NCBI GenBank assembly: GCA_030018455.1
Contig: JASEFU010000001.1
Span: 588,922 to 652,921 of the forward strand
Reading direction: 5' to 3'
Length of the DNA stretch: 64,000 nt
DNA from: Dehalococcoidia bacterium
GTDB lineage: Bacteria > Chloroflexota > Dehalococcoidia > DSTF01 > JALHUB01
Positions 52,535 to 60,783 of the stretch are shown one piece after another (the first letter of the stretch is position 1; every line of letters begins with the position of its first letter). The translations under genes were made by a program, and so were the position numbers. The notes beneath the pieces are model-generated. The model was not told the DNA's origin, did no database searches, and saw only the letters and a program-made list of their open reading frames with translations.

Positions 52535-53965
52535 GTGACGAAGATCGCCATGATGGGCGCGGGCAGCGTCGAGTTCTGCATGCGGCTTGTGCAAGATGTC
52601 CTCTACTACGATTCCCTGAAGGACGCCCACATTGTGCTGATGGACATCGACGGCGTCAAGCTCAGGACGACGCTGAAGGTCATGGAAAACATGCGGGAGC
52701 AGCACGGATTGACATGCACGTTCTCCGCGACAACCAGCAGGCGCGAGGCGCTGAAGGGGGCGGACTTCGCGGTGGTCATGATAATGGTCGGCGGCCTGAA
52801 GGCGTACGAGCTGGACATCTCCATCCCGCTCAAGTACGGCGTCGACCAGTGCGTCGGCGACACCATCAACCCCGGCGGCGTGTTCAGGGGGCTGAGGCAC
52901 GTGCCCGCGATCTGGGAGATGCTGATCGATGCGGAAGAGGTGTGCCCCGACGTTCTGTTTCTGAATTACGCCAACCCCATGGCAATATGCTCGTGGGCGA
53001 TGCAGAAGACGTTCCCCAACATCTCATTCGTGGGGCTCTGCCACGGCGTCCAGCACACGACGAGGCTGCTCTGCGCGTGGCTCCGTGTTCCGGAGGAGGA
53101 ATGCGAGACTCAGGTTGCAGGGATCAACCACATGGCCTGGTTCTTGAAGATGACACACAAGGGGGAAGACCTCTACCCGCGGTTGTGGGCCAAACTCGAC
53201 GCGGAAGGGCCGATCAAATTCGAACATTACCGCTTCGAGATGATGAAGGCCACCGGCTACTTCATGACCGAGTTGCCCGGCCACCTGTCGGAGTACCTGC
53301 CCTACTTCCGTCATAGGGAAGACTTGAAGGAGTTGTTCGGCGGACCGTGGCTGTTCGGCGAGACGGGCGGCGACCTGAAGTTCCAGCAGCGGACGCATGA
53401 GGACTACGCAGCGCGGATGCGGGCGATGGCCTCCGGGGAAACGGCGGTGCCGTACGCGCCGGGACGTAAATCGGAGGAATACGCGGCCGACATCATGAAT
53501 GCCCGCCTTACCGGACAGGTCTGCCGCTTCGCCGGCAATGTTCTCAACAAAGGATTCATCACCAACCTCCCATGGGACTGCTGCGTCGAGGTGCCGGTCT
53601 TCGCAGACAGGAGCGGCCTTCACCCGACCTTCGTGGGCGACCTGCCGAAAGTCTGCGCATCGCTCTGCCGTTCGAACGTGGCCGTGCAGGAGCTCGCCGT
53701 CGACGCCGCCCTGAACGGAGACTTTGAAGCCGCGTATCAGGCGTGTCTGCTCGACCCCTTGACAGCGGCAACGCTTGCCCCGCACGAGATACGCGACATG
53801 GTGGACGAGATGTTCGAGGCGGAAGCCGAGTGGCTGCCGCAGTTTCAGGGAAAGAAGAACACTTTCCCCGGAGCGACGGTGGACCGCGTCAGGACGGGCG
53901 CAAAGGAACTCAGGACGGGCGAGCATGTGTACCCCGTTCTCTTCGCCCGCGGCGACCGGATTTGA
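52535..53965 (+). CDS. Alpha-galactosidase / alpha-glucosidase, glycoside hydrolase family 4
   Basis: 476 aa from GTG 52535 after GACAGGAGG. The NAD-binding start is KIAMMGAGSVEFCMRLVQDV, followed by MDIDGVKLRTTLKVMENMRE and GVDQCVGDTINPGGVFRGLR. The metal site is FVGLCHGVQHTTRL (Cys and His) with VAGINHMAWFLKM. GH4 enzymes use NAD+ and Mn2+ in an oxidative elimination mechanism. It is divergent from the GH1 gene (129 bases between) and leads the galactose genes, which favours alpha-galactosidase (MelA) activity. Confidence 0.92.
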   Translation: MTKIAMMGAGSVEFCMRLVQDVLYYDSLKDAHIVLMDIDGVKLRTTLKVMENMREQHGLTCTFSATTSRREALKGADFAVVMIMVGGLKAYELDISIPLKYGVDQCVGDTINPGGVFRGLRHVPAIWEMLIDAEEVCPDVLFLNYANPMAICSWAMQKTFPNISFVGLCHGVQHTTRLLCAWLRVPEEECETQVAGINHMAWFLKMTHKGEDLYPRLWAKLDAEGPIKFEHYRFEMMKATGYFMTELPGHLSEYLPYFRHREDLKELFGGPWLFGETGGDLKFQQRTHEDYAARMRAMASGETAVPYAPGRKSEEYAADIMNARLTGQVCRFAGNVLNKGFITNLPWDCCVEVPVFADRSGLHPTFVGDLPKVCASLCRSNVAVQELAVDAALNGDFEAAYQACLLDPLTAATLAPHEIRDMVDEMFEAEAEWLPQFQGKKNTFPGATVDRVRTGAKELRTGEHVYPVLFARGDRI

Positions 53966-54034
53966 GGCGTGGTTGCCGTACGGGCACGCGAATGCTAGTT
54001 TTCTCCCGTACCTTCAGCGCGCCACGGAGAGCCG

Positions 54035-55003
54035 ATGAGCGAACTGCGCCGCGATCCGCTGCGCGGCGAGTGGGTTGTCACCGCCACTCACCGCATGGAG
54101 CGTCCCCAGATGCCGGACGAGTGGTGTCCCTTTTGCCCCGGCTCCGGGCTCGTGCCCGACGACTACGACGTCTACCTGTACAGCAACGACTTCCCCTCGT
54201 TTGCCAGTCCACCGCCGCCGATGAGCGTATCGCCCGGGCCGGGCAGCGTGTGGGACGCCAGGCCGAGCTGGGGCGCCTGCGACGTCGTGCTCTATCACCC
54301 CGACCACGACCGCGACTTTCTCGACATCGACATGGGCCATCTCGTCAAACTTGCCGCGCTGTGGCAGAAGCGCTACCTCGAACTGTTCCAGAACAAGAGG
54401 GTCAAGTACGTGCTCATCTTCGAGAACAGCGGGGAAGAGATCGGCGTCACCATCCCCCATCCTCACGGCCAGATATACGCCTTCCCGCTCGTCCCGCCTG
54501 TGCCCGGGGCCGAGATGAGGCGCGCGAAATCGTTCAAGAGACGGACGGGACGCTGCCTTCACTGCCGCCTCATCGAAGAGGAGGCGAGGGACGGCAGGCG
54601 GATGGTCTTCGATGAGAACGGATGGGCGGCGTTTGTTCCCTTCGCCGCCCGCTGGCCGTACGAGGTCCATCTCTACCCCAGGCGCTGCGCCGGCCACCTC
54701 GGCGAACTCTCTTATGAGGAGCTTCGAACGATGATGTCCGCCATTAAGCGCCTCCTTGCTACCTATCGCAACTACTACCAGCGCGCCTTCCCCTACATGA
54801 TGCTCTTCCACCAGGCGCCGCCGCGGGGCAGCGTGGGCGAGGGCACCCATATGCACATCGAGTTCTGCCCGATCCGACGCAGCCGCGAGAAACTGAAGTA
54901 CCGGGCCGGCTGCGAGACGGGGGCGGGCATCTTCATCAACGATAGCCATCCCGAAGAGAAGGCCGCCGAGCTGCGTTCCCTGCTCGCCGGCCCTCACGAC
55001 TAA
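54035..55003 (+). CDS. galT: Galactose-1-phosphate uridylyltransferase
   Basis: 322 aa. The zinc-type Cys pair WCPFCPGSGLV is near the N-terminus, a second CLHC near residue 170, and the active-site motif TIPHPHGQIYAFPL (His-Pro-His) is complete. It swaps UMP between UDP-glucose and galactose-1-phosphate in the Leloir pathway. It begins 69 bases after the GH4 stop and ends 16 bases before galK. No galE is in the window. Confidence 0.95.
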   Translation: MSELRRDPLRGEWVVTATHRMERPQMPDEWCPFCPGSGLVPDDYDVYLYSNDFPSFASPPPPMSVSPGPGSVWDARPSWGACDVVLYHPDHDRDFLDIDMGHLVKLAALWQKRYLELFQNKRVKYVLIFENSGEEIGVTIPHPHGQIYAFPLVPPVPGAEMRRAKSFKRRTGRCLHCRLIEEEARDGRRMVFDENGWAAFVPFAARWPYEVHLYPRRCAGHLGELSYEELRTMMSAIKRLLATYRNYYQRAFPYMMLFHQAPPRGSVGEGTHMHIEFCPIRRSREKLKYRAGCETGAGIFINDSHPEEKAAELRSLLAGPHD

Positions 55004-55019
55004 CCCGGCAGGAAGGCGG

Positions 55020-56171
55020 ATGCGCCTGCGAAACGAGATCGTCCGTCTGTTCCACGAGAGGTACGGGGCGGCGCCGCAATTCGTCGCCTTTGCGCCCGGA
55101 CGGGTCAACCTTATCGGCGAGCATACCGACTACAACGACGGCTTCGTCCTGCCGATCGCCATCCAGCTCGGCGTCTACGCTGCGGGCTCCCTGACCGGCG
55201 ACGGGACCGTCGAAGCCATTAGCCAGCAATTCCCGGGGGAGATTGCGCGCTTCCCCGTAGGCAGCGAACCGGAGGGCGGCGGTTGGCAACGGTACCTGGG
55301 CGCCGTGCTGGCGGAACTGGCGGAAGTCGGCGTGCGGCCGGCGGGCCTGCGCCTGCTCGTCGCCGGCGACATCCCCCTCGAAGTGGGCCTCTCCAGTTCA
55401 GCCGCGTTCAGCGTGTGCACAGCGATGCTCGTCAGCGCTCTCTCAGGCCGTGCCTGGGACGATAGAGTGGCTCTCGCCCGGCTGTGCCAGAGGGCGGAAA
55501 ACCGCACCGGCGTCATGTGCGGACTAATGGACCAGATGGCGAGCTTGCTCTGCACCGCCGGCAGGGCGATGTTCCTCGATTGCCGCGACCTGCGCTACGA
55601 AATGGTCCCGCTTGGCGCTGACCTGGCCGTGCTGGTGGGCAACACCGGAGTGAAGCGGGCGCTGGCGAACGGCCGCTACAACCGGCGGCGCGAGGAGTGC
55701 GAGCAAGCGGCGGGGATCTGTGGTGTCCCTTCGCTCCGCGACCTCACCCCGGCCGGTCTGGAGAGCTGCCGGCAGTCACTGGGTGACCTGCTGTACCGCC
55801 GGGCCAGGCATGTGGTCGACGAAAACGAACGCGTCCGGCTGTTTGTGGAAGCCCTGAAGGCGAACGACGCGCCGCGGGCCGGCGAGCTCATGAGCGAGAG
55901 CCACGCCAGCCTGCGCGACGACTACGAGGTGAGCTGCGCGGAGCTGGATGCGATGGTGGAGGCGTTCATGCAGGCAGGGGCGCTCGGCGCGCGCATGGTT
56001 GGGGCGGGCTTCGGCGGCAGCGCTATCGCCCTCGCCCCGGCGACAGATGCGGCCGCCTACGTTCCCGCCGCCGCGCGACTGTATCGGGACAGCACAGGCA
56101 TCGACGGCGACTTTTACGCGATCACCGCCGGCGACGGGGCGTGGTGCCGGCCAGGGCGCGGAAGGAGTTAG
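55020..56171 (+). CDS. galK: Galactokinase
   Basis: 383 aa with a GHMP kinase fold. The signature FAPGRVNLIGEHTDYNDGFV is followed by ATP motif DIPLEVGLSSSAAFSVCTAM, the catalytic Asp in MCGLMDQMASLLC, and ARMVGAGFGGSAIALAPA. It phosphorylates galactose for GalT. Read with GH4 and GH1 it completes galactoside degradation to glucose-1-phosphate, provided an epimerase is encoded elsewhere. Confidence 0.95.
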   Translation: MRLRNEIVRLFHERYGAAPQFVAFAPGRVNLIGEHTDYNDGFVLPIAIQLGVYAAGSLTGDGTVEAISQQFPGEIARFPVGSEPEGGGWQRYLGAVLAELAEVGVRPAGLRLLVAGDIPLEVGLSSSAAFSVCTAMLVSALSGRAWDDRVALARLCQRAENRTGVMCGLMDQMASLLCTAGRAMFLDCRDLRYEMVPLGADLAVLVGNTGVKRALANGRYNRRREECEQAAGICGVPSLRDLTPAGLESCRQSLGDLLYRRARHVVDENERVRLFVEALKANDAPRAGELMSESHASLRDDYEVSCAELDAMVEAFMQAGALGARMVGAGFGGSAIALAPATDAAAYVPAAARLYRDSTGIDGDFYAITAGDGAWCRPGRGRS

Positions 56172-56315
56172 CGGAACGGCGCGCGGCCCGTTAGGTCGGA
56201 GGCAGCGCGGATCTTCTGGCGGAAGGAGGGAGGTCGGAACCGCCTGAAGTCGCACCTCGACGGGGCGGTCGACCCCGAGTCCGCTTCTGAGGTTGGTGGG
56301 TCAAAAAGACGAAGA

Positions 56316-56331
56316 CCGCCCCGAGAGGCGG
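56316..56331. terminator. Short stem-loop terminator between galK and tRNA-Lys
   Basis: CCGCC-CCGAGA-GGCGG is followed by ATTTTG on the plus strand and by TCTTCGTCTTTTT on the minus strand. It is likely bidirectional, ending the gal transcript and the tRNA transcript. Confidence 0.55.
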
Positions 56332-56354
56332 ATTTTGAATCTAAAATCGGGCTC

Positions 56355-56429
56355 TGGAGGGCCGTGAGGGATTCGAACCCTCGACTCCCGGATTAAAAGT
56401 CCGGAGCTCTGCCGCTGAGCTAACGGCCC
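56355..56429 (-). tRNA. tRNA-Lys (anticodon UUU)
   Basis: On the minus strand the acceptor stem is GGGCCGT / ACGGCCC, the D-arm GCTCAGCGGCAGAGC, the anticodon arm CCGGA-CTTTTAA-TCCGG (anticodon TTT), the variable loop GAGTC, and the T-arm GAGGG-TTCGAAT-CCCTC. CCA is encoded (56357-56355). The discriminator base is U (56358), unusual for tRNA-Lys, which normally has a purine. It is a lone tRNA gene. Confidence 0.95.
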
Positions 56430-56548
56430 CCCAGGCTCAATACTAGGCAACCCATGCGACCCTGTCAAACAGACCCGCGCGCGGCGTCGCGGCAAATGGC
56501 GGAGCGAGGGCCATAGTGGGAACAGCGCGTCGCGGGTGGGCGGGCCCG

Positions 56549-56564
56549 CCTGACGGCAGGCAGG
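56549..56564. repeat. Partial copy of the palindromic CCTGCCGGCAGG repeat
   Basis: CCTGACGGCAGGCAGG stands in the gap between tRNA-Lys and pyrE. It resembles the element found in hemD at 23847-23866. It is short and could be chance, but the two share the same core. Confidence 0.35.
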
Positions 56565-56645
56565 TGGGAGGACCAGGGGCTTCTCACACGCAGGCGGCAG
56601 CGGCTGCCCTAAGCCCGGCCGAGCGCAGCAGAATGGGTGCGTCCC

Positions 56646-57203
56646 CTACGTCTTCTCGAGGGGAATGCCCACCCGACAGAGCGGACACTGCGACGCATCA
56701 TAAGACGGGAAGACAAGCTCCAAACAGGCGAAGAACGGCACTCCAAAGTCGACCTTTCCGCCCGTCCGGTCGACAAGCACCGCGACGCCCACCGGCTCGC
56801 CTCCCGCTTCGCGTATCGCCTCCAGCACGTCGCGGATGCTCCCGCCCGTCGTCAAAACGTCGTCCACCACCAGCACGCGCTCGCCGGGGTTGACCACGAA
56901 CCCCCGGAGAAAACGCCGCCCTGAATCGACGGACTCCGCGAAGATGCCCCGCACGCCAAGCTGACGCGCCACCTCGAAGCTGAGGATGATGCCGCCCGTC
57001 GTCGGGCCGGCGACAAGCTCGATCCCCGCATCGCGGAAGCGGGCAGCGATGAGGCCGCACAACTTCTGCGTGTAGGCGGGATGCTGCAACACCTGAAACT
57101 TCTCGACATAAGCGCCGGAATGACGGCCGGAGGTGAGCTGGAAGTGGCCTTCCTTGAACGCGCCCGACTTGCGGAACAGATCGAGGACTTCCTCATCGCT
57201 CAA
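56646..57203 (-). CDS. pyrE: Orotate phosphoribosyltransferase
   Basis: 185 aa. It shows FRKSGAFKEGHFQLTSGRHS (substrate loop), LVAGPTTGGIILSFEVARQL and the PRPP motif RVLVVDDVLTTGGSIRDVLE. The C-terminal CPLC pair seems an embellishment. It makes OMP in pyrimidine synthesis. It overlaps the signal peptidase stop by four bases, so it is coupled to lepB, an unusual pairing. Confidence 0.93.
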   Translation of the reverse strand: MSDEEVLDLFRKSGAFKEGHFQLTSGRHSGAYVEKFQVLQHPAYTQKLCGLIAARFRDAGIELVAGPTTGGIILSFEVARQLGVRGIFAESVDSGRRFLRGFVVNPGERVLVVDDVLTTGGSIRDVLEAIREAGGEPVGVAVLVDRTGGKVDFGVPFFACLELVFPSYDASQCPLCRVGIPLEKT

Positions 57204-58069
57204 GGCGCTGCCTCCGGCGCTACGGTTGGCTCAGGCGTCGCAGGCTCGTCACTTCCCAGCGGGTCGATGTCCGGGTTCGAGACGAGTCCGAACGAAGAAA
57301 ACGGGAGATACGAAATCCACGCCTGCCCGATGATATGCTCCTCCGACAGCATCCCCCAGGAGTGAGAATCGTAGCTATTGTTGCGGTTGTCACCGAGAAC
57401 AAAGTAGTGCTTGGGAGGCACCGTTACCGGCCCAAAGTCATAGTGCATGGGACCGTTTATGTACGGCTCTTTAAGCACCCTCCCGTCTATATACAACAGG
57501 CCCTCCTTGATCTCCACCGTTTCTCCCGGCTCAGCGACTATTCGCTTGATGAAGTCGCGCGTCGGCTGGCTGGGGAAACGGAAGACCACCACGTCGCCGC
57601 GCCGCGGCGCGCGAAAGATGTACTGGTACGGGTCGTCTCCCGAATCGAAAAACGGCAGGAAATCGAGGAAGCCCAGGTTCACTTTGAAGTAGATCGCCTT
57701 GTTTATCAGTAGGTACTGGCCGTCGTGCAGCGACGGCTCCATGCTCGAGCCCTCGACGCGAAAGTTCTGCACCGTCGCCCGCACGGCGAGAAAAATGAGC
57801 AGCGCGAGGATGAGGGTCTCCGTCAGGTCCCGCGCCAGACGCCCGAGGCGGAGGCTAAGGGGGGCCTTCCTCTCGATGGTGACGCCCGTCGCGTCCGCCC
57901 GCCCCAGGGGAGAGAAGCTCGCCGGCGAGCTGGTGTCTGTCGACCACACGAACTCGACCTTTGGGTCGGCTTCGGGCACAGGGTCGGGAACGGCCGGAGG
58001 CGTTTCGGGCTCCGGCCAGTTGTATGTGTCGGGGGTCGGTTCGGGGAATTGCTCGCGGCCGTTTTCCAT
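57200..58069 (-). CDS. lepB: Signal peptidase I with Pro-rich N-terminal extension
   Basis: 289 aa. The first 95 residues are acidic and Pro-rich and cytoplasmic. One helix follows (LILALLIFLAVRATVQNF). The catalytic Ser motif is EGSSMEPSLHDGQYLLINKA and the lysine motif RDFIKRIVAEPGETVEIKEG. The box E motif is LGDNRNNSYDSHSWG. After the fold comes a Pro-rich tail (PLGSDEPATPEPTVAPEAAP). It removes signal peptides from secreted proteins, of which the window has several. TATAAT at 58086-58081 (minus strand) sits unusually close to its AGGAG and ATG. Confidence 0.93.
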   Translation of the reverse strand: MENGREQFPEPTPDTYNWPEPETPPAVPDPVPEADPKVEFVWSTDTSSPASFSPLGRADATGVTIERKAPLSLRLGRLARDLTETLILALLIFLAVRATVQNFRVEGSSMEPSLHDGQYLLINKAIYFKVNLGFLDFLPFFDSGDDPYQYIFRAPRRGDVVVFRFPSQPTRDFIKRIVAEPGETVEIKEGLLYIDGRVLKEPYINGPMHYDFGPVTVPPKHYFVLGDNRNNSYDSHSWGMLSEEHIIGQAWISYLPFSSFGLVSNPDIDPLGSDEPATPEPTVAPEAAP

Positions 58070-58169
58070 AAGTACTCCTGATTATAGCACGTCGATACCT
58101 TGACAACTCGATGATCGGATGATTGTCCGCCCGCCCGAATACCACTATCGCGCCCGATACCGATCTCTC

Positions 58170-58178
58170 TGCTAGAAT
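58170..58178 (+). promoter_or_regulatory. Extended -10 promoter of the sigma/anti-sigma operon
   Basis: TGCTAGAAT is identical to the element upstream of msrA. It overlaps the ATG at 58177. If it is the promoter, the ATG cannot be used, and translation would begin at TTG 58213 behind GAGGGG (58204-58209). Confidence 0.4.
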
Positions 58179-58848
58179 GGGCACACTGTCGAGAGTCGAA
58201 GCTGAGGGGCTGTTGGGACCGGTCTCCGCGGACGAGGCGGCGCTGGTAGCGCGAAGCAGAGAAGGCGATCTTTCCGCCTTCAACGCGCTGGTCGAGATGT
58301 ACCAGGGCCAGGTGTACAACCTTTGCCTGCGCATGCTCGCATCGGCGGAAGCGGCGGAGGACGCCGCCCAGGACACCTTTCTCTCTGCCTACAGGAGCAT
58401 CGGGCGCTACCGGGGCCCCGTCTTCCGCGCCTGGCTGCTGCGCATCGCCGTAAATGCCTGCACCGATGAGCTGCGACGCCGTCGCCGTCGCCCCCAGGTC
58501 TCGCTCGACGCCGCCACGCCCGAAGGAAGCGCTGCCCTCGAGCTGCCCGACAGCTCCGATCTGCCCGAGGAACGGGCGCTCCGCAGCGAAACGTTACGGG
58601 ACCTCCAGGCGGCGCTCATGCGGCTACCCATCGACCAGCGCGCCGCCATCGTCCTCTGCGACGTTCAGGGCTTCAGCTACGAGGAGATATCGGCCTCCCT
58701 GGGCGTATCGTTGGGCACGGTGAAGTCGCGCATAAGCAGGGGTAGGAGCAGGCTGCGCCGCCTTCTGACCCAACAGGGGGAACTTCTGACCGCCCTCCAT
58801 CGTCATAGTATCGAAGCGGGAATCGCAGAGGAGACCGACGGGGTCTGA
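58177..58848 (+). CDS. ECF sigma factor (RpoE-like)
   Basis: 223 aa from ATG 58177, though TTG 58213 with GAGGGG upstream is a fair alternative start and TTG 58123 a poor one. Sigma-2 region: LSAFNALVEMYQGQVYNLCL, RMLASAEAAEDAAQDTFLSA and YRSIGRYRGPVFRAWLLRIA. Sigma-4 region: LQAALMRLPIDQRAAIVLCD, GFSYEEISASLGVSLGTVKS and RISRGRSRLRRLL. The anti-sigma gene begins two bases after the stop, so the pair is co-expressed. It probably drives envelope or oxidative stress genes, including its own operon. Confidence 0.92.
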   Translation: MGTLSRVEAEGLLGPVSADEAALVARSREGDLSAFNALVEMYQGQVYNLCLRMLASAEAAEDAAQDTFLSAYRSIGRYRGPVFRAWLLRIAVNACTDELRRRRRRPQVSLDAATPEGSAALELPDSSDLPEERALRSETLRDLQAALMRLPIDQRAAIVLCDVQGFSYEEISASLGVSLGTVKSRISRGRSRLRRLLTQQGELLTALHRHSIEAGIAEETDGV

Positions 58849-58850
58849 AG

Positions 58851-59630
58851 ATGTTTGAGTGGCTGAAATTGCGCCGGCACATCGTGGGCGAGGACGAGCT
58901 CTCAGCTTACCTCGATGAAGAGCTGCCGCCTGCGCGCCGCCGGAAGATCGAGGAGCACCTGCGCGGCTGTCCCGCCTGTCGGGCCCGCCTGGCCGAGCTG
59001 CGGACCCTGAAGCAAACGCTGAGTTCGCTGCCCCAGGCGGCCGCGCCCCGCTCCTTCGCCCTCACTCCGGAACAGGCGCGACGACCCGGGCAGGTGCGGC
59101 CGGCCTATGCCGCCGCTCGCGTCTACCCTGTCCTCCGTAACGCCGCCGCCGCCGTTGCCGTCCTCTTCTTCGCCTTTGTTGCCGCCGACATCTTCGTCTC
59201 GACGACCGGCGGAGAGCAGGCGGCGGAAAGAGGCGCCGCTACTTTGCAGGGCCTTCCGGAAGACATGCAAGCAGAACGCTCCCTCGCTGGCGCGGCGGAA
59301 GACGAGGCCCCCGACGAGCGGAAGGAGACCGCCCCCGCCGCCCCCGCGCCCGACGTGGCGCCTGCCGTTACCCCACCAGCGGTCGCGCCGTCGGAGGCTG
59401 GGCCGGGCGCTGAGACGACTCCGCCCGCCCTCGCGCTCACGGAGCCCGAGCCGACGGCGCCGGAATTCGCCGGACAGGAGGCAACGGTCGGGGAGGCAGG
59501 AATGGCGGAGGCGGCGGAAGAAGACGGTGGGAGCGGCTGGCTGCGCCCGCTGGAGGGCGCTCTCGGCGGCGCGGCGATAGCGCTCGTGGCGGCCGCCTTC
59601 TTCCTGCGCAGGCGCCGGCGTCTCACGTGA
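58851..59630 (+). CDS. Zinc-finger anti-sigma factor, membrane anchored
   Basis: 259 aa. The N-terminal zf-HC2 motif is HLRGCPACRARLAEL (H36-x3-C40-x2-C43). A transmembrane helix (NAAAAVAVLFFAFVAADIFV) lies near residue 95. An Ala/Pro/Glu-rich external linker of about 100 residues follows, and a second C-terminal helix (EGALGGAAIALVAAAFFL) with an RRRRR tail. The two-helix topology with a periplasm-facing linker is a little unusual for RsiW-type proteins. It sequesters the neighbouring sigma factor. Confidence 0.85.
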   Translation: MFEWLKLRRHIVGEDELSAYLDEELPPARRRKIEEHLRGCPACRARLAELRTLKQTLSSLPQAAAPRSFALTPEQARRPGQVRPAYAAARVYPVLRNAAAAVAVLFFAFVAADIFVSTTGGEQAAERGAATLQGLPEDMQAERSLAGAAEDEAPDERKETAPAAPAPDVAPAVTPPAVAPSEAGPGAETTPPALALTEPEPTAPEFAGQEATVGEAGMAEAAEEDGGSGWLRPLEGALGGAAIALVAAAFFLRRRRRLT

Positions 59631-59675
59631 ATCTTCCCGCATCGATCACAACGGGTTTCTAAGGAGGACATTCGC

Positions 59676-60407
59676 ATGAACAGGAACATCGCTCTCTCGT
59701 TTGCGGCCGGCCTGCTGCTTTTCGGGCTGCTTGGGGCAGCCTGCCGGGGTGACGAAGTGACGGTGGCGACAGAACAGGCGCAGAACCTGGGCATAGCCGT
59801 CACCGGCGAGGGGAAGGCGTCGGGTCCGCCGGACGTCGTCGTGCTCACTCTCGGCGTCTCCGTGCTCGCGCCCACTGTCAAGGAGGCGCGCGATCAGGCG
59901 ACCGACGCCATGAGCAAGGTCGTCGACTCCCTCAAGAGCAACGGGGTGGAGGACAAAGACATACAGACGTCGCAGTTCAGCATCTACCCCGAGTACGACT
60001 ACCGCGAAGGTGAGGACACTCTGCGCGGCTACCGGCTAACCAACGTCGCGACGGCGAAACTGCGTGATATCGACAGGACCGGCGAGGCGCTCGACGAAGC
60101 GGTCGCCGCAGGTGGCGATCTTACGAACGTGCAGGGCATCAGCTTCACAATCGATGACCCGGACGAGCTTCGCGACCAGGCCCGCGAGGAGGCGGTGGCG
60201 GACGCGAAAGCAAAAGCTGAGCGGCTGGCGGAGCTGTCGGGGGTGGGCCTCGGAAAGGTGATATCGATAAGCGAATCGTTCGGCGCGCCGCCGCCCATAC
60301 CGCTGGCGCGCGATGCCATCGCTGAGTCCGGCGAAGGAGCCACGCCGATCGAGCCGGGCGAACTGGACGTCGTTCTCACCGTAGAGGTTGTCTACGCGAT
60401 CGATTGA
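59676..60407 (+). CDS. SIMPL-domain (DUF541) lipoprotein
   Basis: 243 aa. The lipobox is LLFGLLGAACRGDE (Cys23). The SIMPL fold is recognised by LGIAVTGEGKASGPPDVVVL with TLGVSVLAPTVKEARDQATD, VEDKDIQTSQFSIYPEYDYR, YRLTNVATAKLRDIDRTGEA and EEAVADAKAKAERLAELSGV. Family members are secreted or outer-surface proteins linked to stress, with no enzyme activity known. It follows the anti-sigma gene by 45 bases and likely belongs to its regulon. Confidence 0.88.
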   Translation: MNRNIALSFAAGLLLFGLLGAACRGDEVTVATEQAQNLGIAVTGEGKASGPPDVVVLTLGVSVLAPTVKEARDQATDAMSKVVDSLKSNGVEDKDIQTSQFSIYPEYDYREGEDTLRGYRLTNVATAKLRDIDRTGEALDEAVAAGGDLTNVQGISFTIDDPDELRDQAREEAVADAKAKAERLAELSGVGLGKVISISESFGAPPPIPLARDAIAESGEGATPIEPGELDVVLTVEVVYAID

Positions 60408-60783
60408 GAGGCCGGGCGGAACGTGGCGAAGGCCCACCCGCCGCTGAACGAAACTTCGGGGCCGCCCACCTCCACTTCCTCCTCTCCAACAGGGCCCGAC
60501 GCGGAAGGCTAAAGCCTTGCTCTGCCTGGTGCTGCCGCTGCACGGGGTTGACGGTTCGGGGAACGGGGAATACGATGGACACGGTAGAGGCTGCATTTAT
60601 TTGCAGCCGGGGTAGTTTGGGAAGAGATGGAAAGCGACGAAGCCGGCGATCGTAGTTATCGCCAGCACCGGAACAGGGGAGGCGCTCTGCTCGCCATGAG
60701 CCGCTAGCGCGCGATCGGCGTGGCCGCGGCTCCTGCCGCGGCAGACCACCTCCCACAACCTAAGCACGGGGAGGTGGTTTCTT
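60408..60783 (+). other. 376-base leader region upstream of the metal-transport operon
   Basis: It contains no credible gene. Its 3' third holds a structured leader (60676-60778), described separately. The earlier part (60408-60660) shows no signal that I can name. Confidence 0.5.
60676..60778 (+). promoter_or_regulatory. Candidate yybP-ykoY-like (Mn2+) riboswitch with Shine-Dalgarno sequestering hairpin
   Basis: The 5' part is GGGGAG (60676-60681), followed by a hairpin with GCGCT/AGCGC and GCTC/GAGC stems (60682-60710). A second hairpin, CCGCGGC-TCCT-GCCGCGG, leads into CAGACC (60742-60747). These are the order and key words of yybP-ykoY RNAs (GGGGAG ... AGACC). ACCACCTCCC (60745-60754) then pairs perfectly over ten bases with GGGAGGTGGT (60769-60778), the ribosome site of the next gene, whose ATG is at 60784. 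So the AGACC end is shared between the aptamer and the anti-Shine-Dalgarno stem, a classic switch. The next gene and its neighbour handle divalent metals. The hairpin is certain; the aptamer class is inference. Confidence 0.45.

Noticed and set aside
58069..58103. Strong lepB promoter from TATAAT and TTGTCA
   Set aside because: The spacer is only 14 bases, and the start site would fall inside the ribosome site.
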